A program made the translations under genes and the position numbers. A stretch of DNA of 22,266 bases, from NCBI GenBank assembly GCA_964370315.1, contig CAYJIS010000033.1, positions 1 to 22,266 on the forward strand, given 5' to 3'. Below, piece by piece: positions 13,941 through 20,587 of the stretch (position 1 is the first letter of the stretch; every line of letters starts with the position of its first letter). The notes beneath the pieces were generated by a model that did no database searches, was not told the origin of the DNA, and worked only from the letters and a program-made list of their open reading frames with translations. The stretch comes from CAYJFX01 sp964370315 (GTDB taxonomy: Bacteria > Spirochaetota > Spirochaetia > Treponematales > Treponemataceae).

Positions 13941-15917
13941 CTAAGAGAACATTGGAACAATCTTATCTTTATAGATTTCAACAATTTTATGTCTCATCAT
14001 TTCTTGTTTTGCAGATAGTTCTTTTGAAACTTGAAAGCTTTCTGAAAGAAGCGCAAACTTACTAATTCTTTCATACGGTCTAAAACCTTCTTCTTCAATA
14101 ATTCTAGAATCAAGTTCGCTACGAATCAATGCAATTATTTCTTTTGATTCCAGCAATTTTTCATATGAAGTATATGCAATATTATGTTCTTTAGCATAGG
14201 ATTCAATATTGTCCTTTGCAGGTACTATTAGTGCAGCCAAATATTTTTGATCTTGTCCAAGCACAACGGGTGTTTCAATATATTCACTAATTACAAGCGC
14301 ACTTTCAATTGAGGCAGGTTCAATATTTTCTCCACCTAAAAGAACAATTGTATCTTTTGCACGGCCTGTTATACTGATTTCATTGTCAAAGGTGAGCATA
14401 CCAAGATCGCCAGTATTTAGCCAACCATCTTTATCAATAACTTCTTTTGTTAGGTCATCACGTTTGTAGTAACCCATCATTATTTGCTCACCTTTAGCAA
14501 GGATTAAGCCTTTTTGGCCTGGTGGAAGACCAATGCCATCAACAATTTTACCTTCTTTTTCGGCAACAACTTTTATTGCTGAGGATGGATAAACAACACC
14601 TACACAACCAGGGCGTGGTGTATTTACATCTCTAACAGATAGTACAGGTGCTGCTTCAGTAATACCATACCCTTCAAGTAATTTAAACTTGATAGCTCTG
14701 TAAAACAGATCGGTATTTGGTTGTAAAGCACCGCCTCCTGAAATTGCAGCCACCATTCGCCCCCCAAGTCGAGCTCTAATTTTACTATAAATCAGTTTAT
14801 TTCCTAGAGCATCTAATGGTGTTAAAAGAATTAATGGGATAATTCCTTTTAAGAAATCTAAAAGACGTGAACGTTTGGTAAAGCGGCAAACATGTCCTAG
14901 TACATGCTCTTTAGCAACGGCATGCTTCTTCCCTACTCCAACAAAAAAATTAAAAAGTTTTAATTTAATTCCTCCATCTTTTTTCATTGCACGATAAACA
15001 CCTTGTGCTAATGCTTCCCAAAGCCGTGGGACACCACACATCCACTCTGGTCTTATTACTGCCATATCAGCGAGCATAACACTTGCGACAGGCTTTGAAT
15101 AAGCAATACCACTTCTGAATGTAATTGTTGAATATTGAATGAATCTTTCAAAACTATGCCAAACAGGTAAAACTGATAACCACATATCACCTGCTTTTGA
15201 AGTAAGTACTCCACTAATTACTTCGCATTGTGAAAGGTAATTTCTATGTGAAAGCATTACTCCCTTTGGTACTCCTGTTGTACCTGAAGTGAAAATAATG
15301 GTTGCTAAATCTTCTCCCTTTATGCCATCAGCAATTTTCTCAATATCTTTTTTCTTTTCAGGATTAATTTCTAATCCTTTTTTCATTAGTTGTTCATAAC
15401 TAAATAATTCAATTCCAGCTTTCTTAGCTTTTTTTGCATTTTCCTCTGTCCATCCATCATAAATAATTGCAGATTTTAACTTTGGTACTTCTTTAATTTT
15501 TTCTAAAACTTTTTCAAATTGAGTCATGTTTTCAAAAATACTATGTGTACATTCTGAGAATGACAAGATGTATCGAATTTCAGTACCTGTTGAGTCAGTC
15601 CCTCGAGGAACATCTGCAGCTGCAAGACTTAGAATAGCAAGGTCTGTAATAAGCCATTCTTTTCTGTTGTCTGAAATAAGGCCAACATGAGCACCTTTTT
15701 TTATACCAATACTTTGTAAAGCTAATGCAAATGTAAGTACTTCATCATACACTTTTTTATAAGTATAATTTACGAATTTGCCGTCAGCATCTTTTGATGC
15801 TTGAGCAACCACGTCTGGACATTCTTTTGCCCTAGAACGAATTAATAACGCAAGGTTACCTGGTAAGGTTTTATCTGCGTGTTTTAAATTGGGTTGTATT
15901 ATGTGTGACTTTTCCAT
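13941..15917 (-). CDS. AMP-forming long-chain fatty acid-CoA ligase
   Basis: 658 residues; activates a carboxylic acid with ATP and joins it to coenzyme A. Adenylate-forming motifs are in order: the phosphate loop TSGTTGVPKG (210-219), WLSVLPVWHSFER (246-258), YGITEAAP (417-424), NTGDLG (501-506) and the hinge GRAKDTIVLLGGENIEP (518-534). Length and motif spacing match the long-chain FadD/FAA-type group common in spirochaetes, but chain length preference cannot be read from sequence. It may feed exogenous fatty acids into phospholipid synthesis, which fits plsC nearby. It is a single-gene unit: a strong promoter lies just upstream and a terminator just downstream. The ATG has no Shine-Dalgarno sequence, and the promoter places transcription start at or beside it, so the mRNA seems leaderless. 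Confidence 0.93.
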   Translation of the reverse strand: MEKSHIIQPNLKHADKTLPGNLALLIRSRAKECPDVVAQASKDADGKFVNYTYKKVYDEVLTFALALQSIGIKKGAHVGLISDNRKEWLITDLAILSLAAADVPRGTDSTGTEIRYILSFSECTHSIFENMTQFEKVLEKIKEVPKLKSAIIYDGWTEENAKKAKKAGIELFSYEQLMKKGLEINPEKKKDIEKIADGIKGEDLATIIFTSGTTGVPKGVMLSHRNYLSQCEVISGVLTSKAGDMWLSVLPVWHSFERFIQYSTITFRSGIAYSKPVASVMLADMAVIRPEWMCGVPRLWEALAQGVYRAMKKDGGIKLKLFNFFVGVGKKHAVAKEHVLGHVCRFTKRSRLLDFLKGIIPLILLTPLDALGNKLIYSKIRARLGGRMVAAISGGGALQPNTDLFYRAIKFKLLEGYGITEAAPVLSVRDVNTPRPGCVGVVYPSSAIKVVAEKEGKIVDGIGLPPGQKGLILAKGEQIMMGYYKRDDLTKEVIDKDGWLNTGDLGMLTFDNEISITGRAKDTIVLLGGENIEPASIESALVISEYIETPVVLGQDQKYLAALIVPAKDNIESYAKEHNIAYTSYEKLLESKEIIALIRSELDSRIIEEEGFRPYERISKFALLSESFQVSKELSAKQEMMRHKIVEIYKDKIVPMFS

Positions 15918-15922
15918 GCAAT

Positions 15923-15952
15923 ATTATATCACACATTATCAAAATTTGTCAA
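15923..15952 (-). promoter_or_regulatory. consensus sigma-70 promoter for the acyl-CoA ligase
   Basis: Read on the minus strand: TTGACA (15952-15947), an 18-base spacer, TATAAT (15928-15923), with a TG one base before the -10 (extended -10). The A of the ATG (15917) is the sixth base after TATAAT, within the usual start window. Confidence 0.85.
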
Positions 15953-15993
15953 AGAAAAAAAGCTGATTTTTGTAGATTTAAATGAAAAAAAAG

Positions 15994-16001
15994 TATAAAA
16001 T
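15994..16001 (+). promoter_or_regulatory. probable -10 region for thiI
   Basis: TATAAAAT lies 6 bases before the thiI ATG (16008). Read as TAAAAT (15996-16001), it puts the A of the ATG seven bases downstream, a standard start site. The -35 is weak (TTGTAG at 15970-15975 is the best I see). No Shine-Dalgarno sequence lies between the -10 and the ATG. Confidence 0.5.
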
Positions 16002-16007
16002 ACGGTT

Positions 16008-17189
16008 ATGGCACAAACATATTTAGCAAAACTAGGCGAATTAACTCTTAAAGGTTCAAACATTAAATTATTTGAAAAGCAATTATTAAAAAATATTCGC
16101 TATTCTTTAAAAGGCTTAGGAACAACTGTATCACTGAGAGCAGGAAGAATGTATATTGACTGCAAAGACGAGCATTGCTCAAAAGTTGAATATGCCCTAA
16201 AACATCTAATAGGTATTACTGGCTGGGCAAAAACTCGAGTATGTGAAAAAAACATTGAATCAATGCGAGAAGCCGTTATGCATGAAGCATTATTAGGTAA
16301 ACAGCTAGGTGCAAAAACATTTAAGCTTGAAGCAAGAAGAAGTCAAAAAACATTTGAGTTAAACTCATATGAGATCTGTAGAGAAGCATCCGCAGAAGTC
16401 TTTAGCCAGGGTGTTTTGGCAGTAGATGTACATAAACCAGATATCACTATAACAATTGAAGTTAGAGAGCGTTGTTTTGTATATTCTGATGCGTACAAAT
16501 CTTGTCGAGGTCTTCCAGTAGGGACTGGTAGGAAAGGCTTACTATTGCTATCTGGAGGAATTGACTCTCCTGTTGCTGGTTATAGAATGCTTAGGAGAGG
16601 CATGAAAATTGAATGTATATATTTTCATGCTTACCCATACACATCACACGAAGCCCAAAAAAAAGTTGAAGATTTAGCTCAAACACTTTCTCGTTTCGGT
16701 CTCGAAACACATATAAATATAATACCATTTACAGATGTACAAATGAGAATAAAGCAAAAAAGCCCTGAAGAATGGTCTACCTTATTATTAAGAATGTGCA
16801 TGATGAAAACAGCATGTATTTTAGCAGAAAAGATTGATGCTAAATGCTTGATAACTGGAGAAAGCTTAGGTCAAGTTGCAAGCCAAACAGTTGAAAACAT
16901 GGCTGTTACGGAAAGTGCTTGCAATATCCCCCTACTTCGTCCTTTGGTTGGATTAGATAAACAAGAAATTATATGTACAGCAATTGAAATTGGTACATAT
17001 AAAACCTCTATTTTACCATATGAAGATTGTTGCACTCTTTTTTCACCCAAACATCCAATAATTCATGCACGAGTTAGTGATGCTCTGGAATTATACAATG
17101 AATTAGAATGTGACTCATTAATACAAGAAGCATTTGAAGATAGAGAAGTTAAGCGATTTTCCATACTAGACACTAGAGAGCAGGTTTAA
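16008..17189 (+). CDS. thiI: tRNA 4-thiouridine sulfurtransferase ThiI
   Basis: Adenylates uridine 8 of tRNA and replaces an oxygen with sulphur; in some bacteria it also supplies sulphur for thiamine thiazole. 393 residues. The N-terminal ferredoxin-like/THUMP region (about 1-165) binds tRNA. The PP-loop pyrophosphatase domain shows SGGIDSP (182-188) and GESLGQVASQT (284-294). There is no C-terminal rhodanese domain, so it is the shorter Bacillus-type enzyme. PYEDCCTLFSPKHP (337-350) retains the cysteine pair in the position conserved in that group. The sulphur donor, usually a dedicated cysteine desulfurase, is not encoded next to it here. No thiamine genes are near, so the tRNA role is more likely. 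The next gene starts 4 bases after the stop, so the two are cotranscribed. Confidence 0.95.
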   Translation: MAQTYLAKLGELTLKGSNIKLFEKQLLKNIRYSLKGLGTTVSLRAGRMYIDCKDEHCSKVEYALKHLIGITGWAKTRVCEKNIESMREAVMHEALLGKQLGAKTFKLEARRSQKTFELNSYEICREASAEVFSQGVLAVDVHKPDITITIEVRERCFVYSDAYKSCRGLPVGTGRKGLLLLSGGIDSPVAGYRMLRRGMKIECIYFHAYPYTSHEAQKKVEDLAQTLSRFGLETHINIIPFTDVQMRIKQKSPEEWSTLLLRMCMMKTACILAEKIDAKCLITGESLGQVASQTVENMAVTESACNIPLLRPLVGLDKQEIICTAIEIGTYKTSILPYEDCCTLFSPKHPIIHARVSDALELYNELECDSLIQEAFEDREVKRFSILDTREQV

Positions 17190-17193
17190 TAAA

Positions 17194-18294
17194 ATGTCTA
17201 AAACCATAGTTATAGCTGAAGTTGGAACGTCCCATGATGGGTGTATTAATAAGGCAAAAAAACTCATCGATATAGCAAGCTCTAGTGGTGCCGATTGTAT
17301 TAAATTTCAGTGGGTTTACGCTCACGAAATTTTACATCCTAAAACAGGAAGAGTTTCCTTACCGAGCGGAACAATACCTTTATATGAACGATTTAAACAG
17401 CTTGAAGTTCCGCCGAGCTTTTTTTATGAAGTAAAAAAATATACTCATTCTCTTGGCAAGACTTTTATGTGTTCACCATTTGGCGCACAGAGCTTAGAAG
17501 AGCTTTTTCTATTAAAGCCAGACTACATTAAAATAGCATCACCAGAATTAAACCATATACCTTTATTAAAACAGCTAGTTAGCTTAGAATTAAACGTACC
17601 AAAAGAACATAGAATCCCTATTATAGTTTCAACTGGGGTTTCTACTTTAGATGATATAAAAAGCGCACTAAACATACTAAAACCAATTAATTCACTTATT
17701 TCTCTTTTACACTGCGTTACAAGCTACCCTGCTCCTTTGCAAGATTATAATGTAAGCATTCTTTCACTATATAAAGAATTATTTAATATTGATTTAGGTA
17801 TCAGTGATCACTCATTAGACCCAATAATTATACCATTACTAAATCTTGCCTTTGGCGGAAAATACATAGAAAAGCATATTACGCTAAGCAAAGATGATAT
17901 AGGATTAGATGATCCAGTTGCTCTTGAAAAAGACTCTTTCACGCATATGGTAAATCAAATTAGAAGCTATGAGGGAAAAAGTAAAAAAGAAATTCTTTCC
18001 TACCTTTATGATGCATATGACAAGATAACAATCACTGCAGCTATTGGTAACGGAAAAAAACAACTTGCAAAAAGTGAAGCTTCAAATTATGGAAGGACAA
18101 ATAGATCTATCCACTATATGAGAAGAATTAATAAAGGTGAGAAAATAGTAGCATCTGATATAGCTGTTTTAAGAACGGAAAAAACGTTGTCTATAGGCAT
18201 TTCTCCTCAGTTTTATGAGCAAATCATAGGTCGTATTCTTTGTATAGATGTTGATGATGGGCAGGGAGTTTTATTTGAACATTTTCAAAAATAA
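17194..18294 (+). CDS. NeuB-family synthase with SAF domain (nonulosonate synthase-like)
   Basis: 366 residues. The N-terminal TIM barrel carries NeuB-family signatures: IAEVGTSHDG (7-16), CIKFQ (35-39), CSPFGAQS (93-100), YIKIASPEL (111-119), STGVSTLDD (146-154), LHCVTSYPAP (172-181), GISDHSLD (202-209) and EKHITL (226-231). The C-terminal SAF/antifreeze-like domain starts near 300 (GRTNRSIHYMRRINKGE). Enzymes of this group condense phosphoenolpyruvate with a six-carbon amino sugar to make sialic, legionaminic or pseudaminic acid; the exact sugar cannot be told. No other nonulosonate genes (epimerase, cytidylyltransferase) are in the window, so the pathway is incomplete here. Products often decorate flagellins or surface glycans. 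It follows thiI by 4 bases with only a weak ribosome-binding site (GAGCAGG). Confidence 0.85.
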   Translation: MSKTIVIAEVGTSHDGCINKAKKLIDIASSSGADCIKFQWVYAHEILHPKTGRVSLPSGTIPLYERFKQLEVPPSFFYEVKKYTHSLGKTFMCSPFGAQSLEELFLLKPDYIKIASPELNHIPLLKQLVSLELNVPKEHRIPIIVSTGVSTLDDIKSALNILKPINSLISLLHCVTSYPAPLQDYNVSILSLYKELFNIDLGISDHSLDPIIIPLLNLAFGGKYIEKHITLSKDDIGLDDPVALEKDSFTHMVNQIRSYEGKSKKEILSYLYDAYDKITITAAIGNGKKQLAKSEASNYGRTNRSIHYMRRINKGEKIVASDIAVLRTEKTLSIGISPQFYEQIIGRILCIDVDDGQGVLFEHFQK

Positions 18295-18324
18295 TTGAAC
18301 TATACAAAAAATTAAAAATATAGT
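18295..18324 (+). promoter_or_regulatory. probable promoter for plsC
   Basis: TTGAAC (18295-18300), an 18-base spacer and TATAGT (18319-18324) lie in the gap between the NeuB-like gene and plsC. This would give plsC its own transcript with a leader of about 17 bases. Confidence 0.45.
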
Positions 18325-18347
18325 AAAATACTAACAGGAAGTAAATA

Positions 18348-19088
18348 ATGTTTAAGACAATGTACATTTTTTTAAGGTTATTAGTTGACCTATTTATTGC
18401 AAATAAAAAACTTGCACTAGTAAAAAAACTTGATAAATCTGGCGATATTGCCGCTAGGGATGCGTATATAAAAACGGTAACCGCATGGTGGGGAAAGCGT
18501 ATATTTGAATTTGGAAAAACGCATGTTGATATTGTTGGCATAGAAAATGTTCCAAAAGAAGGAGCTGTTCTTTTTGTAGGCAATCATCAAAGTATAATGG
18601 ATATACCACTAATTTTAGGTTTTGCTGAAAAACAGCTAGCTTTTATTGCAAAAATGGAGCTTTCAAAGGTTCCTATTGTTGCTCCTTGGATGAGGTACAT
18701 GCAGTGTATTTTTATGGATAGGAAAAACAGAAAACAATCCATAATAGCCATGGAAGAAGCAGTCCAATCATTAAAAAATGGGTATTCACAAGTAATTTTT
18801 CCTGAAGGAACAAGAAATCACGGGGGAGAAATTCAAGAATTCAAAAAAGGCAGTTTTAAGCTTGGATTTAGAGCAGAGGTTCCGATAGTTCCTGTAACAA
18901 TTGATGGCACTTGGCAAATGATGAATAAAGATATTGGTTTTGAAAAAGCGCGCGTAAAGTTAACTATACACAAGGCCATCAAAACAAAAGGTTTAACAAA
19001 AGAACAACAGAATGCACTACCAGAAAAAGTTGAAAATATTGTTCGAAGTGCACTACCAAAAGAAAGTATACGAAAAAATAGAAAATAA
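18348..19088 (+). CDS. plsC: 1-acyl-sn-glycerol-3-phosphate acyltransferase
   Basis: Adds the second acyl chain to lysophosphatidic acid, giving phosphatidic acid for phospholipid synthesis at the inner membrane. 246 residues, the usual size. Acyltransferase block I is NHQSIMD (79-85; catalytic His80 and Asp85), the region around MDRKNR (123-128) is block II-like, block III is FPEGTRN (151-157), and block IV is VPIVPVTIDG (178-187). The N-terminus has a hydrophobic stretch that can sit on the membrane. The ATG at 18348 has AGGAAG at 18336-18341. A second ATG four codons on has no such site. It is downstream of the NeuB-like gene but seems to have its own promoter, and it ends at a terminator inside the convergent cobO gene. 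Confidence 0.94.
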   Translation: MFKTMYIFLRLLVDLFIANKKLALVKKLDKSGDIAARDAYIKTVTAWWGKRIFEFGKTHVDIVGIENVPKEGAVLFVGNHQSIMDIPLILGFAEKQLAFIAKMELSKVPIVAPWMRYMQCIFMDRKNRKQSIIAMEEAVQSLKNGYSQVIFPEGTRNHGGEIQEFKKGSFKLGFRAEVPIVPVTIDGTWQMMNKDIGFEKARVKLTIHKAIKTKGLTKEQQNALPEKVENIVRSALPKESIRKNRK

Positions 19089-19112
19089 TATTTGAATACT
19101 TACTATTATTTA

Positions 19113-19628
19113 TTAATACTCTATTCCTTTTCTTGCCGAAACACCCTTTTCGTAAGGGTGTTTTTTACAAACTACTTCACTATTATAATCTGCAATTTCT
19201 GTAAATTCCTTGGGTGGATTTCTCCCTGTTATAACAATTTCTATTTCCCTCCCCTTTTTTTTCAAAAACGTAAGTACTTCATCTTTATTTATAAGATTTT
19301 CACTCCATGCTGCACAAAGTTCATCAAGAACTAGCATATCACAATAGCCAATCTGTGCAAAGTGAGTTGATTTTTGAAACATCCTGTTATGTTCAAGTGT
19401 TACCTCTTCTTTTTCGTCTTTAGTCATTTCAAATGTAAAACGAGGTGTGTGCTTTAATGTAAATATTCTGACTAAGTCAAAACTTTTAAGTGCTTTAATC
19501 TCGGATGACATACTCCCTTTTAAGAAATGAACTATAATTACGTTCATATCGTTACCAAGAGCACGTACAGCAAGCCCCATTGCACAAGTTGTCTTCCCTT
19601 TTCCATCTCCATGATATAAATGTATCAT
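19113..19628 (-). CDS. cobO: corrinoid adenosyltransferase (BtuR/CobO type)
   Basis: Transfers the 5'-deoxyadenosyl group of ATP to reduced cob(I)alamin or cobinamide, making the coenzyme form. 171 residues. It begins with the P-loop GDGKGKTT (7-14) that in this family binds ATP in reverse orientation. It also has the family's VLDELCAAW segment (99-107), an ITGRNPP motif (133-139) and the conserved C-terminal ending KHPYEKGVSARKGIEY. The ATG has AAGGAAG six bases upstream, overlapping the end of the preceding gene, whose stop is 12 bases away, so the two form an operon. The symbol btuR would serve equally if the organism only salvages corrinoids. The last 25 codons hold, on the opposite strand, the plsC terminator. 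Confidence 0.93.
   Translation of the reverse strand: MIHLYHGDGKGKTTCAMGLAVRALGNDMNVIIVHFLKGSMSSEIKALKSFDLVRIFTLKHTPRFTFEMTKDEKEEVTLEHNRMFQKSTHFAQIGYCDMLVLDELCAAWSENLINKDEVLTFLKKKGREIEIVITGRNPPKEFTEIADYNSEVVCKKHPYEKGVSARKGIEY
19139..19166 (+). terminator. intrinsic terminator of plsC, inside the cobO coding region
   Basis: Stem AAACACCCTT / AAGGGTGTTT (19139-19148 and 19154-19163), loop TTCGT, followed by TTT and then ACAA. It lies about 50 bases after the plsC stop. All of it is also coding on the minus strand (the KKHPYEKGVS part of the adenosyltransferase). Confidence 0.85.
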
Positions 19629-19640
19629 ACGAACTTCCTT

Positions 19641-20495
19641 TTACCAAACGCCCCATAATAAAATAAGTCTACAAATTATTACAAGTGCTAGCATTATTAT
19701 ATTTGACGAAAACAATATATAACTAATTTTTTTTACTGTCGTTTCATTGTTTTCAACGATAGATAAGCCCATTATTGTTTTTTTTATTTCTCCGTTTTTA
19801 TCGACATAGGTTATTGGCAATTGTGCATAGGCAATAGCAATACAACAAGCAAAGATTCTTGAAAGCCAATATGGATATATACTTTTTTTATCTTTAAGAT
19901 ATAATTGAAATGCTTCTTTTAAATTACAAAACGGTAAAAATGCACCAGCAAAAAAAGCACTTAAGACAAAAATATATGAAGGTATAGAATAAAGTATCTT
20001 AGAAAAATTAATAAATACAGCCAAAGCCTTTTCATTTTTTATACTATCGATTTTTGTGCAATAGAATACTGCACGTAATAGCATAGCAAGAGTTGGTCCT
20101 CCTATGCTAATACAAAGTATTGGAATAAAAACTTTTTCTAAATTACTCATAAATAATGCAATAATTTCTTTAGGTTGCACATCAATTAGATTTTTATTGA
20201 TTACAATTTGCTTAATATCCTTTATTGAAATTAAATAGTAACAAATTATTATTTCAATGAGAAAGCCTGCTATTAATGATACTTTATTTATAAAAAACAA
20301 AATAGTAAATGGTAAAATAAACGTACAGAAAACAACAAGCAAAAATAATACGATTACATTATATTTCATATTTATATAGGTGCGGATAATTAAATGTATA
20401 ATTTTCTTTGTTATGCTATATATATTAGTACATTTAAATCTTGGAAGAATACTATCTAATAAAATAGCACTTAATAAAATTATTACGTATTTCAA
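19641..20495 (-). CDS. divergent CbiB/CobD-like membrane protein
   Basis: 284 residues, multi-pass: hydrophobic segments at about 3-17, 46-70, 73-91, 122-142, 168-188, 212-226 and 260-281. It seems to be a diverged member of the CbiB/CobD family, which attaches aminopropanol (or its phosphate) to cobyric acid. The likeness is patchy: LLDSILPRF near the start, GGPTLAMLLRAV (132-143), KIDSIKNEKALAVFINFSKI (148-167) with a following IPSY, then SIYPYWLSR and a late MGLS. The family's usual Val-Glu-Ser ... Glu-Asn-Thr-Ser-Asp-Gly motif before the GGP stretch is not recognisable (here IIALFMSNLEKVFIPILCI). Pairing with an adenosyltransferase supports a corrinoid role. The start is TTG at 20495, with GAGGAG 5-6 bases upstream. 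It could instead be a membrane protein of other function. Confidence 0.6.
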   Translation of the reverse strand: MKYVIILLSAILLDSILPRFKCTNIYSITKKIIHLIIRTYINMKYNVIVLFLLVVFCTFILPFTILFFINKVSLIAGFLIEIIICYYLISIKDIKQIVINKNLIDVQPKEIIALFMSNLEKVFIPILCISIGGPTLAMLLRAVFYCTKIDSIKNEKALAVFINFSKILYSIPSYIFVLSAFFAGAFLPFCNLKEAFQLYLKDKKSIYPYWLSRIFACCIAIAYAQLPITYVDKNGEIKKTIMGLSIVENNETTVKKISYILFSSNIIMLALVIICRLILLWGVW

Positions 20496-20544
20496 ATCAA
20501 CTCCTCATGGATAGTATACAATACCTTTGAAAAATGAGCTATAA

Positions 20545-20578
20545 AAAAAGACTTGTAATTTTATTTACAAGTCTTTTT
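20545..20578. terminator. intrinsic terminator, 14-bp perfect stem
   Basis: AAAAAGACTTGTAA (20545-20558) pairs with TTACAAGTCTTTTT (20565-20578) around TTTTAT. It directly follows the minus-strand gene that ends at 20588, and the T-run on that strand suits termination there. This separates it from the corrinoid pair. Confidence 0.92.
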
Positions 20579-20587
20579 GCTAACTAA

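Noticed and set aside
18224..18583. 119-codon minus-strand open frame across the NeuB-like/plsC junction
   Set aside because: It overlaps the ends of two well-supported plus-strand genes and the plsC promoter, and has no recognisable features.
19092..19334. 80-codon plus-strand open frame after plsC
   Set aside because: It spans the plsC terminator and lies antisense to cobO; its Phe/Tyr/Cys-rich translation is typical of non-coding AT-rich DNA.
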